From Trogon surrucura (taxonomy: Eukaryota; Chordata; Aves; Trogoniformes; Trogonidae): a DNA stretch of 64,000 nucleotides. The notes under the pieces are model-generated. The model worked only from the letters and a program-made list of their open reading frames with translations. It searched no databases and had not been told where the DNA came from. Both the position numbers and the translations under genes were made by a program. Location: NCBI GenBank assembly GCA_020746105.1, contig CM036618.1, positions 10,176,501-10,240,500 on the forward strand, in the 5' to 3' direction. Positions 38,432 through 49,378 of the stretch are shown here, one piece after another; the stretch's first letter is position 1, and every line of letters begins with the position of its first letter.

Positions 38432-39188
38432 CACAGAATCACAAAATCACAGCATCGCAGAATCATGGAATGGTAGAGGTTGGAAGGGACCTCAAAAGAT
38501 CGTCTAGTCCAACCCCCTTGCCAGAGCAGGATGACCTACAGTAGGTCACACAGGAACGCGTCCAGGTAGGCTTTGAATGTCTCCAGAGAGGAAGACTCCG
38601 CAACCTCCCTGGGCAGCCTGTGCCAGGGCTTTGTCAAGCTCCCAGTGAAAAAGCTTTTCCTAATGTTCTTCTGGAACCTCCTATGTTCCAGCTTGTATCC
38701 ATTGCCCCTTGTCGACTGAAAAGAACCTGGCTCCATCCTCCTGACATTCACCCTTGACATATTTATAAACATTAATATGATCACCCCACAGCCTCCTCTT
38801 CTTCAAACAGTTTCCTGCTCTTTCAAACAGTTCCCTGTCCTTTTTGAACTGAGGGGCCCAGAACTGGACACAATATTCCAGATGTGGCCTCACCGGGGCA
38901 GAGTAGATGGGCAGGAGGACCTCTCTCGACCTACTAGCTACCCCTCTTCTAATACACCCCAGGATGCCATTGGCCTTCTTGACCACAAGGGCACATCGCT
39001 GGCTCATGGTCATCCTGCTGTCCACTAGGACCCCCAGGTCCCTTTCCCCTACACTGTTCTCCAGCAGATCAGTCCCCAACCTATACTGGCACATGGGGTT
39101 ATTCTTTTCAAGGTGCAAAATTCTACACTTGCCCTTGCTGAATTTCATAAGATTTCTCCCAGCCCTCTAGCCTGTCTAGGTCTCTCAG
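38432..39188 (-). mobile_element. CR1 LINE 3' fragment, same group as 46.4 kb
   Basis: The left edge is five degenerate 8-bp units of CACAGAAT type (38432-38471). They are followed by GGTTGGAAGGGACCTC, GTCTAGTCCAACCCC and the reverse of the ORF2 C-terminal half. The - strand frame at 38681-39148 reads [37 protein letters not shown], and [13 protein letters not shown] then [20 protein letters not shown]. It then skips the QRRATKM block through an internal deletion of about 30 codons and resumes at [20 protein letters not shown]. The end at about 39188 is 5' truncation. It is closely related to the 46386-47988 copy. Confidence 0.94.
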
Positions 39189-42100
39189 TCTTTTTAGGAC
39201 CCCTTTTTCTGCCCCTTCTGTCTTTTTCAGTTCCATTAGCACACAAAATAACGAGATGCTAAAGGATCTGAGCCGGTTTATTTTTCTTCCTCCTCTCCTG
39301 TTTCTCTCCCTTATGTGACCATTAATCTAGTGCTATGGTTTGCCTCATTTGCACATGCACAAAAAAAATTAACAGATTGTGAATTATGTGGAAGAGTAAG
39401 GGTATTGTTCAGAAAATTACTTTCTATTTCAGCAGCTCTGTTGACTTGCACATTTATTATAGATTCAAATTCATGCTGTCTGGAAAGGTAATTTTTGTTT
39501 CCGTTCTTGAGACTTTTCCTGCTAACAACAAACATATTCAGATACTGAAAAGGAAACCAAACATTCAAATTTCTCTAGGTTGTTTGTCTGGAAAGAGTGT
39601 CTTCTCAAAACTTGTTGTGGAGAAAAATAATTTTCTTTTTGCCAAATTTGATGCAGCTGTTTAATTTTTTTTCCGTTTCCCTGGTGTTGAAGATTTTCTT
39701 GTAAGTATATTCCTCTGAACAGTTGTATTTATTCTAGGTTCAAAAAGGAAGGAAAACTAAACAAAATCCCCTATCTGTCCGCTTAGACAAAGTGAGCTAA
39801 TTTTGCATGGTTCCTAACACCATAAGAATTTTCCCGTGAAAATGCAAAGACTAGCAAGAATGAGCATGCTGTCAAGGGGCTTATGAGTGGTTCAGTCTAG
39901 AACTGAGAGCAGGAGAAGACTTACGATGCAAACTATCTTCCAGTGTGACAGAAGCACAGGTTTGGGACATGCTATCTCAAGGATGCAGCAAACATCCTCT
40001 GTCCAAATCCAGCTGAGTGCATAGCACATTGATGCAACCTCATTTTCATGCAGAACTGGATTTCAGTCATGCCTTACCTATGTCTGAGTTCAGATACTGT
40101 GTTGTCTTATGTTGCATGACAGCAGAAGAGAAAAACCATAGCAGAAGAGAAAACCCACATCACTATATTTTGTACGGAGATGTGGTTCTTCATATAGTAA
40201 ATGCAAGAAATCCGTGTTTTAGCAAGAGATCCATGAGTTGAATCTGCAAGAAGGAGATTGGATACCATGTATGGTGTCCAGTAACTCTTTTTTTCTCAAA
40301 TCTATTTCAGTTGTAATCTTGTCTGTATGTGATTGCTGCTTACAAGATTGGCAGAGACTGGAGTAACACCGAGCAGAGCACGGAGGAATAGCAGATTAAA
40401 AAAAACACACAAAGAGAGAAACAGGGAAGATGCTATTTATTGGAATCTTAACTCCCTGTTTGTGGTTTTTTTTTTTTCTTGAATTTGTAAAACTGGGAAC
40501 ACCCTTTTCCTCAGGAAAGCGTTAAAAATAACATGCATAGCTGTTTCACCTCCACTTGTATGGCTTTTTGTGTTCCTCAAGAACAACCACAAAAGGAAAT
40601 ATTGCAAAAAACTATTGTTTATGAGGATTTCTCTGGGGTTCCAAGGTGTCTGACGCTCCCCAAAATGAGGATACATGATTAACTTTTGTTGTTAAGAAAA
40701 GTTATCCTGTTAACTTGCTTTTGTCTTCTGGAAATTCAGTTAAAGGATAATAAAAATGGAGCTGGTGGGATAAAGTCTCAGTAGAGTAAAATCCATTATA
40801 TCTGAAAGGAGACATGGAAAGATCAAAGAAGGAGCTAAATGTGTCCTGAAGTACTTCAAAAGGTGACTCACTTAGGGAGTATCGATCATCTCAGTATAGA
40901 AGTGGAAAATGGGCCAGCTTTTACTGAAAGAATTGAAGAAGCTGTTGCAGAGGTAGAAAAGCAACAAGTCTGTCAGTCTATATGGAGGTTTACATCCTAA
41001 TAAATGTTATGGTTATTTGCAGCTGTGTTAATTAATGTATGACTTAGTGTATTACTTTACTATTGGTGCTTTCAGTTGCAATCCATTTTACTCAGTGTTG
41101 AAATTTTTATTTCTCATAGTGTTCCTAAGTACAGAGATTTCCTTTGTTTTCTAATAACGTAAAGTACAGTCTACTGCATTTGATTTATGCTACAATTTGT
41201 AATAAGTTTAATGACAACAACTTCATCCTCTTGAACATGAAGGACATAACAAAGACTGTAAGAGGTAACTGGTATATCATTGTCTGTAAAAAAAAGTCAG
41301 GTTTTGTATATATTTGTATAGAGATATGCACAAAACAAAATTACAGCTTGTCTCCTACTACCTTGAATGAGTCTTCTCAGTATTACGCCCTGCTTGTAAT
41401 GATAGCAGATCAAAAACAGCTTTCCAGGAGGCCAGCTGAAGTACGTGAGTACTCACAAATTCTGTGTCCTCATCCCTCCTACCAGCACAGCGGGGAAAGG
41501 TGGCCCAGCCTGGAAGAACCAGGGACCCTGGGCACTCAGCTCTGACAGCCTGCCTGACCAGCACTTGGCAAAATTTCTTGCCTGCAGAAAGTAATGTTGA
41601 CAGAAACCTCCCAGGTGAGGAGCCTGAAGACCTGTCAGTTTGATTTTTCCCAGTGGAAAAATGGAATATTTGTTCACAAAATAATTTGGAAAAAAAAAAA
41701 TCAGTTTTACAAGAAGGGCATGTTCTATCAGAAAATACTTCTAACTGAAAGTTCTCAACTAGATTCACTGTCAATTTATATCTGCTATGGAGGCAGCATA
41801 AAAGGAGTGGATTTTATGCACACTGATGCTATAATGAGATCCTGTGACTAGAAATTTAAGGCATCGTTCAAGTACCACTAGTGTTTCCTACCTTTATCAA
41901 GGCCCATGTGTTTATTCTTCCTCTGATTTTTAAATTGTCCACACTCCACAGCATGTATGAATACACCCCTCTATCTGCCAATGAAAGGTGTGACTGGCCA
42001 AGGAAACAGTATGATTTGGATAAACAAAATCCAATTTAAGCAGGATCCGGATGCCAGAAGAGGAGCCACTGCCAAGGGGATGCTGAGAAGGACTCACAAA

Positions 42101-42408
42101 GACTGTGCAGAAGCTAAAACACTGCATATGGAAACATGAAGCCCTATCACAAATGTCTAAGAAAAAAGACTGATAATGTAAGAGAAAAGTGTACACAAAG
42201 CTTTCTATGCAAAGGTGTCTGATTAATCCATAAACTAAATAAAATAACCTGTTTAAGGCTCCTGTGCTTTGGATAGGAGGAACATCCCCAAACATATCAG
42301 TTTTGCAGCAATCATAAGAACAGGCTGAGTGACTTTAGTGAGTAGAATATTGCTACTGACCTGAGCAGGAGGTCGAGGAGATTCTTGAAAAAAACAGGTA
42401 TTTTTGAC
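39189..42408. other. Unique intergenic DNA
   Basis: No gene that I can support. A 19-bp tandem duplication (GCAGAAGAGAAAAMCCAYA) lies at 40122-40159. A GC-richer patch at 41420-41640 carries a splice-acceptor-like TTTCTTGCCTGCAG followed 27 bases later by a CAG|GTGAGG donor-like site (41588-41614). Forward and reverse frames of 133-138 codons overlap there and match no family I know. Confidence 0.45.
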
Positions 42409-42503
42409 TTTAGAAGATGAGTTTTTTTGAAGTTCTGTATTTGAATTATCTGGTTAAGAAAATGTGGGGTTTATATGTTAAACATTCACAAGTATTCTCT
42501 TTT
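42409..42503 (+). repeat. Direct repeat, copy 1 (unknown ~94-bp unit)
   Basis: About 94 bp beginning TTTAGAAGATGAGTTTTTTT. By eye it is about 85 percent identical to 43410-43502, with the two copies 1001 bp apart. The best block is TGTGGGGTTTATATGTTAAA followed by CATTCACAAGTATT. Weaker similarity (CAGATGTTGGAAAAACTACT) may extend it to about 42570. Family unknown. Confidence 0.8.
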
Positions 42504-43409
42504 TCTTGTAATACTCTTACATAAAATCCAGAGTGAACTCTCAGATGTTGGAAAAACTACTTCTATTTTGTAGCACTGCAAGCAAAGATAAGGCCCTATT
42601 TACTGCATGAAAACATGGAAGAGGTTTTTTTTGTCTTAAATAAGCACATGAAATATGCTCATGATTTTTAAGATGCACATCCTTGGCTGTATAACCCAGC
42701 AACATCAATGAAAAAAGCATGCACAGAGTGCCAATACAAAAAATATAGCAGCTTTATGTATTTAGTGTACGCAAGCAAGAGCACAATCCTGCTCCCAGTG
42801 GAGTCAATGGATTTTTACAGGATTAGGTTCTTAATTGCTGCACGGGCAAGAAAGTCATGAGGCAATTTGTACTGTCTTGAAGAGAGTAGTCATCCTTGTA
42901 TGGGTGGTGAATATATATATTTTTATATATACATACACACATATATAGACATATATACACAAATATATGTCTGTGTGTATGTACTTACACAATGAAAAAA
43001 ATAGGAACTTTATTCTTATTTCCTCAAATATTTGCTAAGATACAATTTTAACCTGAAAATTGTCAGGCAGCTCCTTGTTTCACATATACCATGTGCATAC
43101 TTTGGATTGTTTAAATAAAAAATTTTTAGTATATAATATGTGGCATTTAAAAAAGATTAAGGCTTTCCACAACAGTTTTATTAAGAAAATAACCAGTGGC
43201 AAGTGTTGAGCTACTTTTTAATATTTCCCATAATAATGTCATTAAAGCAATATTTAATTAAAATCCAGTTAGTGTATGATGATAGAACATTATTTTCAAT
43301 ACTGAATTTAAATGACTATTTTTCAGAGGTTTTTATAGTGTGAAAGCAGCTCTAGTCAGCATGCTACTCTACTGTGTTTTCAGTGCAAAATATTATTTTT
43401 TTTTTTTGC
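42504..43409. other. Spacer with old palindromic-repeat remnant and TA/CA repeat
   Basis: 42778-42845 reads CAATCCTGCTCCCAGTGGAG then TCAATGG. This resembles an old dispersed palindromic repeat known from turtle, crocodilian and bird genomes (TCCTGCTCCCATTGAAGTCAATGG). A degenerate TA/CA simple repeat lies at about 42909-42982. No gene. Confidence 0.5.
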
Positions 43410-43502
43410 TTTAGAAGAGTGGGTTTTTGAAGTGATGTATTTGGATTATCTGTTTAAGACTGTGGGGTTTGTATGCTAAACATTCACAAATATTTTCCTT
43501 TG
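43410..43502 (+). repeat. Direct repeat, copy 2 (unknown ~94-bp unit)
   Basis: Second copy of the unit at 42409. It differs by about 14 substitutions or short gaps. Possible weak extension to about 43585 (CAGATGTAGAAAGAAACTTC). Confidence 0.8.
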
Positions 43503-44395
43503 CATTTAAAAGTCTTTAAATTTGAAACCTAAATTAGGCAGCAACAACTGTGAAGCTTTGCAGATGTAGAAAGAAACTTCTCGTATTCAGGACAATATGT
43601 TTAGCATCTTTCAGGTCTATAAAATGGTAATTCTGCTAGCCATTGTTGTTATTTATTAGGTTTTATTGCATCTCACACAGGCTCATGAGCCCATTCTAGC
43701 AGACTTATGTACTGCTGGAAGAGAGTCTACCTTAAGTAAGGCTTGTATTATTCTAAGAAGAACAATAAATGAAATCAACATACAGCGAATATGAACAGAG
43801 GAATAACATATAGAAAACTAAATTTGTAGGCTCAGTGCTTTGTTCATAATGTGAGAGAGAAAAACTGAATGCTAACCTCTATTTTATGGACTTTTTCTGA
43901 ATTTTGCATAAAAAAATCAGTTGTCTAAAATCTTGGAAATATCCTTGGGAAGAAAAAACTTTTCTTCATGTTTGCAGGTGAACATCCTGCCAAACAAGGT
44001 AGAGCATCTCTCTTGGCTGCTCCCTCTCTCTCAGGACAAAAGTGTCCCCTCCTGTTCTTCACTTTTCTGTACAAGTCTTTAGATTTTAATTTACTCTTTT
44101 TTTTTTTTTTCAGTCTCAGAGAGAGAAGCACATCAAAAAGGGGAGAGTCAACACCTGGCAAGCAGCATGTATCTAGAGGAACATTTGGTCAGCTCGTTCC
44201 CCTCTGCATGTTCAGTAAGGTGCATTGTAATTGACTTCAAATGCAGACACATATCAAGATGTTTTGTATAAAAAGCCCTGAGGGAATCATACAGAATACC
44301 TTTCTCTGAATAGTATATTCTTTCTCCACAAAGCCTGTCAGTCTTTTCTGGAGAAAGGCAGTTCTTCCGTTTTACTTTTAGTTACACTTTCTGCA
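43503..44395. other. Unique intergenic DNA
   Basis: No gene or recognised repeat. A run of T lies at about 44097-44111. Confidence 0.5.
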
Positions 44396-44652
44396 TAGAA
44401 TCATAGATTCTTCATAGAATCATAAAATTGTGAAATCATAAAATGTTTGGGGATGAAAGAGGTCATTAAAGGTTATCTAATCCAATCCCCCTGCAGTAAG
44501 CAGGTACATCTTTAACTAGACCAGGTTGCTCAGAGACCCAACAAGCCTGACTTTGAATACCTCCAAGGATGGAGCTTCTACCACCTCTCTGGGCATCTAA
44601 ATTTAACGTTCTTGTAGTTTAAAACCATTACCCTTTGTCCTATCAAAACATT
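44396..44652 (-). mobile_element. CR1 LINE 3' fragment with internal deletion
   Basis: Reverse CR1 tail (TAGAATCATAGATTC and related units), then GTTATCTAATCCAATCCCCC, GCAGTAAGCAGGTACATC, GACCAGGTTGCTCAGAGACC, GATGGAGCTTCTACCACC and ACCATTACCCTTTGTCCTAT. About 60-70 bases expected between the CTGGGCA and TTTAAAACC blocks are missing. It belongs with the 14.9 kb type of copy and is more diverged. Confidence 0.88.
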
Positions 44653-45221
44653 TGCCTTCTCATTAGGATAACAAGGAAACAGGCTTTCATGATTGACAGT
44701 TTTCTAATGATCTATATGAACTACAGGTCTATATTTCAGCTTTAGTTTTCTTCACCTTCAATTGGCCAGTGTGAAATTTACAATATCACATTCCATTTGT
44801 CAGTCCTTGTCCTGTTCTACCGTTCAATGACTGCTGCCCTGGTAGTCATTCACAGCTCTGACTGTGTTGATGTTGCTAAAGGTGATGTGATCTACTGAGG
44901 GCACATGTCACATGTTACTCATTATGTGATTGTCAGGTTGGAAAACTTTAACTGCAACTTGTCTGTGTATTAAATAACTGGAAGATGCCAGTATGAGGTC
45001 TGGAAGCTTGGCTGAACTTCCAAGCAAAAGGTCAGCCTATCTACAATCACTGTTTTTTTAGGGCTTACTCCAATGCCATTGCTTCTTTTATTCCCTTTTT
45101 GTCTTCTCATTAAAATTCACCGAGGAAACAACCTCAATAGAAAACTACTAGTGTGATTTGGTGTATACTGGAAATAGCGTAACATATGAGTAAGATGACA
45201 GACCACCACACAAAGGCCACA
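44653..45221. other. Unique intergenic DNA
   Basis: Nothing recognised in this 0.57-kb spacer between two CR1 copies. Confidence 0.5.
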
Positions 45222-45965
45222 GAATGACAAAACTGTTGACATTGGAAAGGATCCCTTCAGATCTTCTCCTCCACACCATGCTCAAACATGGCCCACAAGA
45301 GCAGGTTGCTCATCTCTGTGTCCAGTCAGGTTTTCTCAATTCCAAAGATGTCTCCAAGTACAGACTCCGTAACTCCTCTGGGCAACCCATTCTAGTGATT
45401 GATCACCCTCACAGTAAACAAAAACGTGCTTTCTTGTATTCAGATAATATTTTCTCTTTTGTAATTTGTGCCAGTCGTCTCTTGTCCTGTCAGGAAGTAC
45501 TACCAAGAAAGGTCTGGCACCATTTACTTCATATCACTTACAAGAGATATTTGCACACATTGATAACATCCTCCCTGAGCTTTCTTTTCTCTAGGTTGAA
45601 CAATCCCAGCTCCCTCAGCCTCTTCTGATCTCTTAATCACTTTTATGATCCTGTGTTGGGCTCACTCCAGTAATTCTGTATCTTTCTTACACTGAGGAGC
45701 TCAGACCAGGGCACAGCACCTCAGATGTGGTCTCTTCAGTGCCGAGTAGAGGAGAAGGGTCACCTCCCTCGACATGCTGGCAACACTCCTCCTCATGCAG
45801 CCCAGGAAACTGCTCACCTTTTGTTTGCTGTAAGGATGCATTGCTGGCTGATGATGAGCTTGTTGTCTGTAGGACCTCAATCTCCTTCTCTGCAGAGCTG
45901 CTTTCCAGCCAACTGGCTTCCTTTGTACTGGTGCCTGGGGTTATTTCTCCCCAGATGCAATTATC
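45222..45965 (-). mobile_element. CR1 LINE fragment, old subfamily
   Basis: About 740 bp reading in reverse through the CR1 3' UTR and ORF2 C-terminal region. The blocks are GGAAAGGATCCCTTCAGATC, GAGCAGGTTGCTCATCTCTG, CTCTGGGCAACCCATTCTAG, TTCTCTAGGTTGAACAATCC, CAGCTCCCTCAGCCTCTTCT, ACCTCAGATGTGGTCTCTTC and CATGCAGCCCAGGAAACTGC. It is clearly more diverged than its neighbour at 46.4 kb, and the frame is broken. It lies in the same orientation as the copies on both sides. Confidence 0.88.
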
Positions 45966-46385
45966 TACAAAAGGACTAGCGATTAGCCAACAGTAACTTG
46001 GGAATATTCTGAGACTGAACAACTGAGATAATTCAGCTAACATTTTCCTTTGTACACAAGACCAGTAAAACTCCAGCAATTACCAATTCTATCATTTTCA
46101 GTACCAGAACATGAAGGAGATTCTGGAAAATTCCTAGTAAGGATACAATAGTAGAACTCAAATTCCAGATAATTACACAGGAAAGATATCAAATGTTCTA
46201 CTGGAAATATTTATAACTCAAATAACAGAAGTGTTAGTCCTGCATTATGGTTAAGTGGATCACGAATATAGGAGTAGGTCTTTCCTACATCTCCACGACA
46301 TTAACACACAATAAATGTTCTCTTTCAAGATTTGATGCAGGGATCTTTCTTCTTTGCATACTAGTTAGCAGTTTCAGTACTGTTA
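45966..46385. other. Spacer between CR1 copies
   Basis: AT-rich, with nothing recognised. Confidence 0.5.
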
Positions 46386-47988
46386 TCACAGAATCACAGA
46401 ATCACAGAATGTTAAAGGTTGGAAGGGACCTTAAAGATTATCTAGTCCAACCCCCCTGCCAGAGCAGGGTCACCTACAGTAGAGCGCACAGGAACGCGTC
46501 CAGGCGGGTTTTGAATGTCTCAAGAGAAGGAGATTCCACAACCTCCCTGGGCAGCCTGTTCCAGTGCTCGGTCACCCTCACAGTGAAAAACTTTTTCCTC
46601 ATATTTTTATGGAACCTCCTGTGTTCCAGCTTCCACCCATTGCCCCTTGTCTTGTCAGTGGACGCCGCTGAAAAGAGCCTGGCTCCATCCTCCTGACATT
46701 CCCCCTTGACATATTTGTAAACATTAATGAGGTCACCCCTCAGTCTCCTCTTCTCCAAGCTAAAGAGATCCAGCTCCTTCAGCCTTTCCTCATAAGGGAG
46801 ATGCTCCACTCCCTTCACCATCTTTGTGGCTCTACGCTGGACTCTCTCAAGCAGCTCCCTGTCCTTCTTGAACTGAGGGACCCAGAACTGGACACAATAT
46901 TCCAGATGTGGCCTCACCAGGGCAGAGTAGAGGGGCAGGAGGACCTCTCTTGACCTACTTGCTACACCCCTTCTAACACACCCCAGGATGCCATTGGCCT
47001 TCTTGGCCACGAGGGCACATTGCTGGCTCATGGTCATCCTGCTGTCCACTAGAACCCCCAGGTCCCTTTCCCCTGCACTGCTCTCCAGCAGGGCAGTCCC
47101 CAACCTATATTGGCACATGGGGTTATTTTTTCCCAAGTGCAAAACTCTACACTTGCCCTTATTAAACTTCATAAGATTTCTCCCCGCCCAGCCCTCCAGC
47201 CTGTCTAGGTCTCTCTGAATGGCTGCACAGACTTCTGGTGTGTCAACCACTCCCCCCAACTTCGTATCATCAGCAAACTTGCTGACAACATTCTCTAATC
47301 CCTCATCCAGATCATTGATGAATATATTAAACAGCACCGGTCCAAGCACTGACCCCTGAGGTACCCCACTAGACACAGGCATCCAGCCAGACTCGGCCCC
47401 ATTGACCATAACTCTCTGGCTTCTTCCCTTCAATCAGTTAGAGACCCACTTCACTACTTGGTCATCCAGACCACACTTCCTCAGTTTACCTATGAGGATG
47501 CTGTGGGAGACGGTGTCAAAGGCCTTGCTGATGTCCAGGTAGACCACGTCCACTGCATGGCCACCATCCATCCACCTGGTTATGTCTTCATAAAAGGCTA
47601 TCAGGTTGGTCAAACATGACTTCCCCTTGGCAAAGCCATGCTGACTGCTCCTAATAACCTTCTTATCCTTGATATGCCTAGAGACAGTGTCAAGGATAAG
47701 ATGTTCCATCACCTTTCCAGGGATGGAGGTGAGGCTGACTGGTCTGTAGTTACCCGGGCCATCCTTCCTGCCTCTCTTATAGACTGGAGTGACATTCGCT
47801 TTCCTCCAGTCTTCAGGCACCTCACCTGTTACCCACGACTTACCAAAGATGATGGAGAGTGGCCTAGCAATGACTCCCACCAGCTCCCTCAGCACCCGTG
47901 GGTGCATCCCATCAGGGCCCATGGATTTATGAATGTCCAAGTGTTCAAACTGATCCTTAACCCACTCCTCATCAATCATTTGTAATTC
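46386..47988 (-). mobile_element. CR1 LINE, youngest-looking copy
   Basis: A 1.6-kb 5'-truncated CR1. The left edge has three exact CACAGAAT units (46387-46410; ATTCTGTG on the element strand). These are followed by GGTTGGAAGGGACCTTAAAG, CTAGTCCAACCCCCCTGCCA and a clean ORF2 C-terminal half. The right edge near 47988 is 5' truncation inside the region before the reverse transcriptase. Exact tail units and a nearly uninterrupted frame mark it as the most recent insertion in the window. Confidence 0.97.
46474..47979 (-). pseudogene. CR1 ORF2 (reverse transcriptase), one stop only
   Basis: On the - strand a single frame of about 502 codons runs from 47979 to the native stop at 46474 with no frameshift. 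One TGA at 47434-47436 splits it into 181 and 319 codons, at a place where CR1 proteins have tryptophan ([14 protein letters not shown]). Codons count from 47979. The region before the RT has MGPDGMHPRVLRELVG; the RT core has [31 protein letters not shown], the catalytic Asp149 in [27 protein letters not shown] and FADD at codons 235-238. The C-terminal region has [20 protein letters not shown] and the ending [20 protein letters not shown]. The endonuclease domain and ORF1 are absent, so it is not an autonomous element. Confidence 0.95.
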
Positions 47989-49264
47989 TGGAAAAAAATA
48001 GTTCTGTAGCTGAAATGCAAGTAAGAAGAAAAGACATGTATTTCATTCTCCTCTCATAGTCCTTAGAAACAGCAGTTTAAATAAGAGGTGAAAGAGATTT
48101 GTAATCTATCTAGAGTACGGTAGTCTGGGATGTGGTGCTTGATGTCCCAAATCTAGGCAAGAAAAAGAGCTTCAAATTGTAAACTCATTGGAAAAGACAC
48201 TGTATTTTCCTTTATCTTGTATAGACTTTCATTTGCTTCTAATGGGGGGTTAGGTTATGTATGGAATGCGGTAGCAGGCTCTAAATCACCTTTCAAAAAG
48301 TCTGTTGACTGTTGTCCTTAGAGTAGTTGGTAATTTACTTCGTTTTCTTCAGGTGGCTTTGTAGTTTGGTGCTACAATTTTTGATTTGCTCTTCCTTGCA
48401 AAATTCATCCTGAAGCGTAAAGAAAGAGTCTCTGGCAAACAGTTCACTGCTGTTCTAGTTCCTTGTGTCTTATTGTTAGCAAAAGTAGCATGACCTTACA
48501 TAATGTGACACATGATAGATGAAGTGATGTGACAAGACATCAGGCAGGCAGCGCAGCACACAGGATATATGACACATCTCATCTAAAACAAACATTGCTT
48601 TTCACAAAGATAGTACTTTAAAAGGCACTTTACTTTTCTCTTTAGCCTTCAGACTATTGATAGATATGAGGGTCACTATAGAGACTAAACCTCTGTCCTG
48701 AACAATGCCAGAAGTTTAAAAAATGGCTGAAGCTAATGTTTAAATTAGAAGAATAAAATTAGAGATAAACTCAAGCAGAAATAAGTTCAGCTGTATGGTC
48801 AGCAGAAGATGGTAGGATTTTTTTCCCCATTGACTGTCAGATAAATTGTACAACCAGTACCGCAAAGCAACAGTTGCTGTCAATTAGAAATAACACAAGT
48901 GAAATTTCATTAATTTGGGTCATTATGGTTGGAAAACCACTTGCAAAGCCTGGAGTTCTGTGATTTAGTAAAGAAACACTGAAAATTATACTATATGTTG
49001 TACTATACACTTGTCAACCGTGGTTCAAAATTGTTCAAAGTTTGTTATCATATATGTATTTGCAAACATATTCTAAGTTTTTAGAACAAGCACAGTAGAT
49101 AAAAAGTTCAATAAATAGATTAGATAATATTATATGAGACTAAGCTCCAGTGATTAGCTCTTGAACTACTGCATAGAACCTCCCATGCTTGAGAAGAATG
49201 GCAAAATAGAGGAATAATGTAGATTCTTTTGTATCACTTTATGTATATGTGACCAAATTTGTCT
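47989..49264. other. Unique intergenic DNA
   Basis: No gene or recognised repeat is seen. Confidence 0.5.
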
Positions 49265-49378
49265 TTGAGCAACTTGATCTAGTTAAAAATGTCCCTGCTC
49301 ACTGCAGGGAGGTTGGATTAAATGTCCTTTATAGGTCACCTACATCCCAAAACATTCTATGATTCTATGATTCTGTGA
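49265..49378 (+). mobile_element. CR1 LINE 3' tail fragment
   Basis: About 114 bp: TTGAGCAACTTGATCTAGTT, then GTCCCTGCTCACTGCAGGGA, GGTTGGATTAAATGTCC and three ATTCTATG/ATTCTGTG units. It is of the same tail type as the 24.5 kb copy. It is the last recognisable recent CR1 in the window. Confidence 0.93.

Noticed and set aside
41144-41774. Overlapping + and - frames of 133 and 138 codons
   Set aside because: Neither shows a known domain, and both coexist over the same GC-richer patch. Only the small splice-like signal at 41588 was kept, as a weak finding.
42909-42982. TA/CA-rich stretch considered as a possible matrix or origin element
   Set aside because: It is a degenerate dinucleotide repeat, common in vertebrate DNA, with nothing more specific to see.
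45224-45628. 134-codon forward frame
   Set aside because: It is antisense to the old CR1 copy at 45222-45965.
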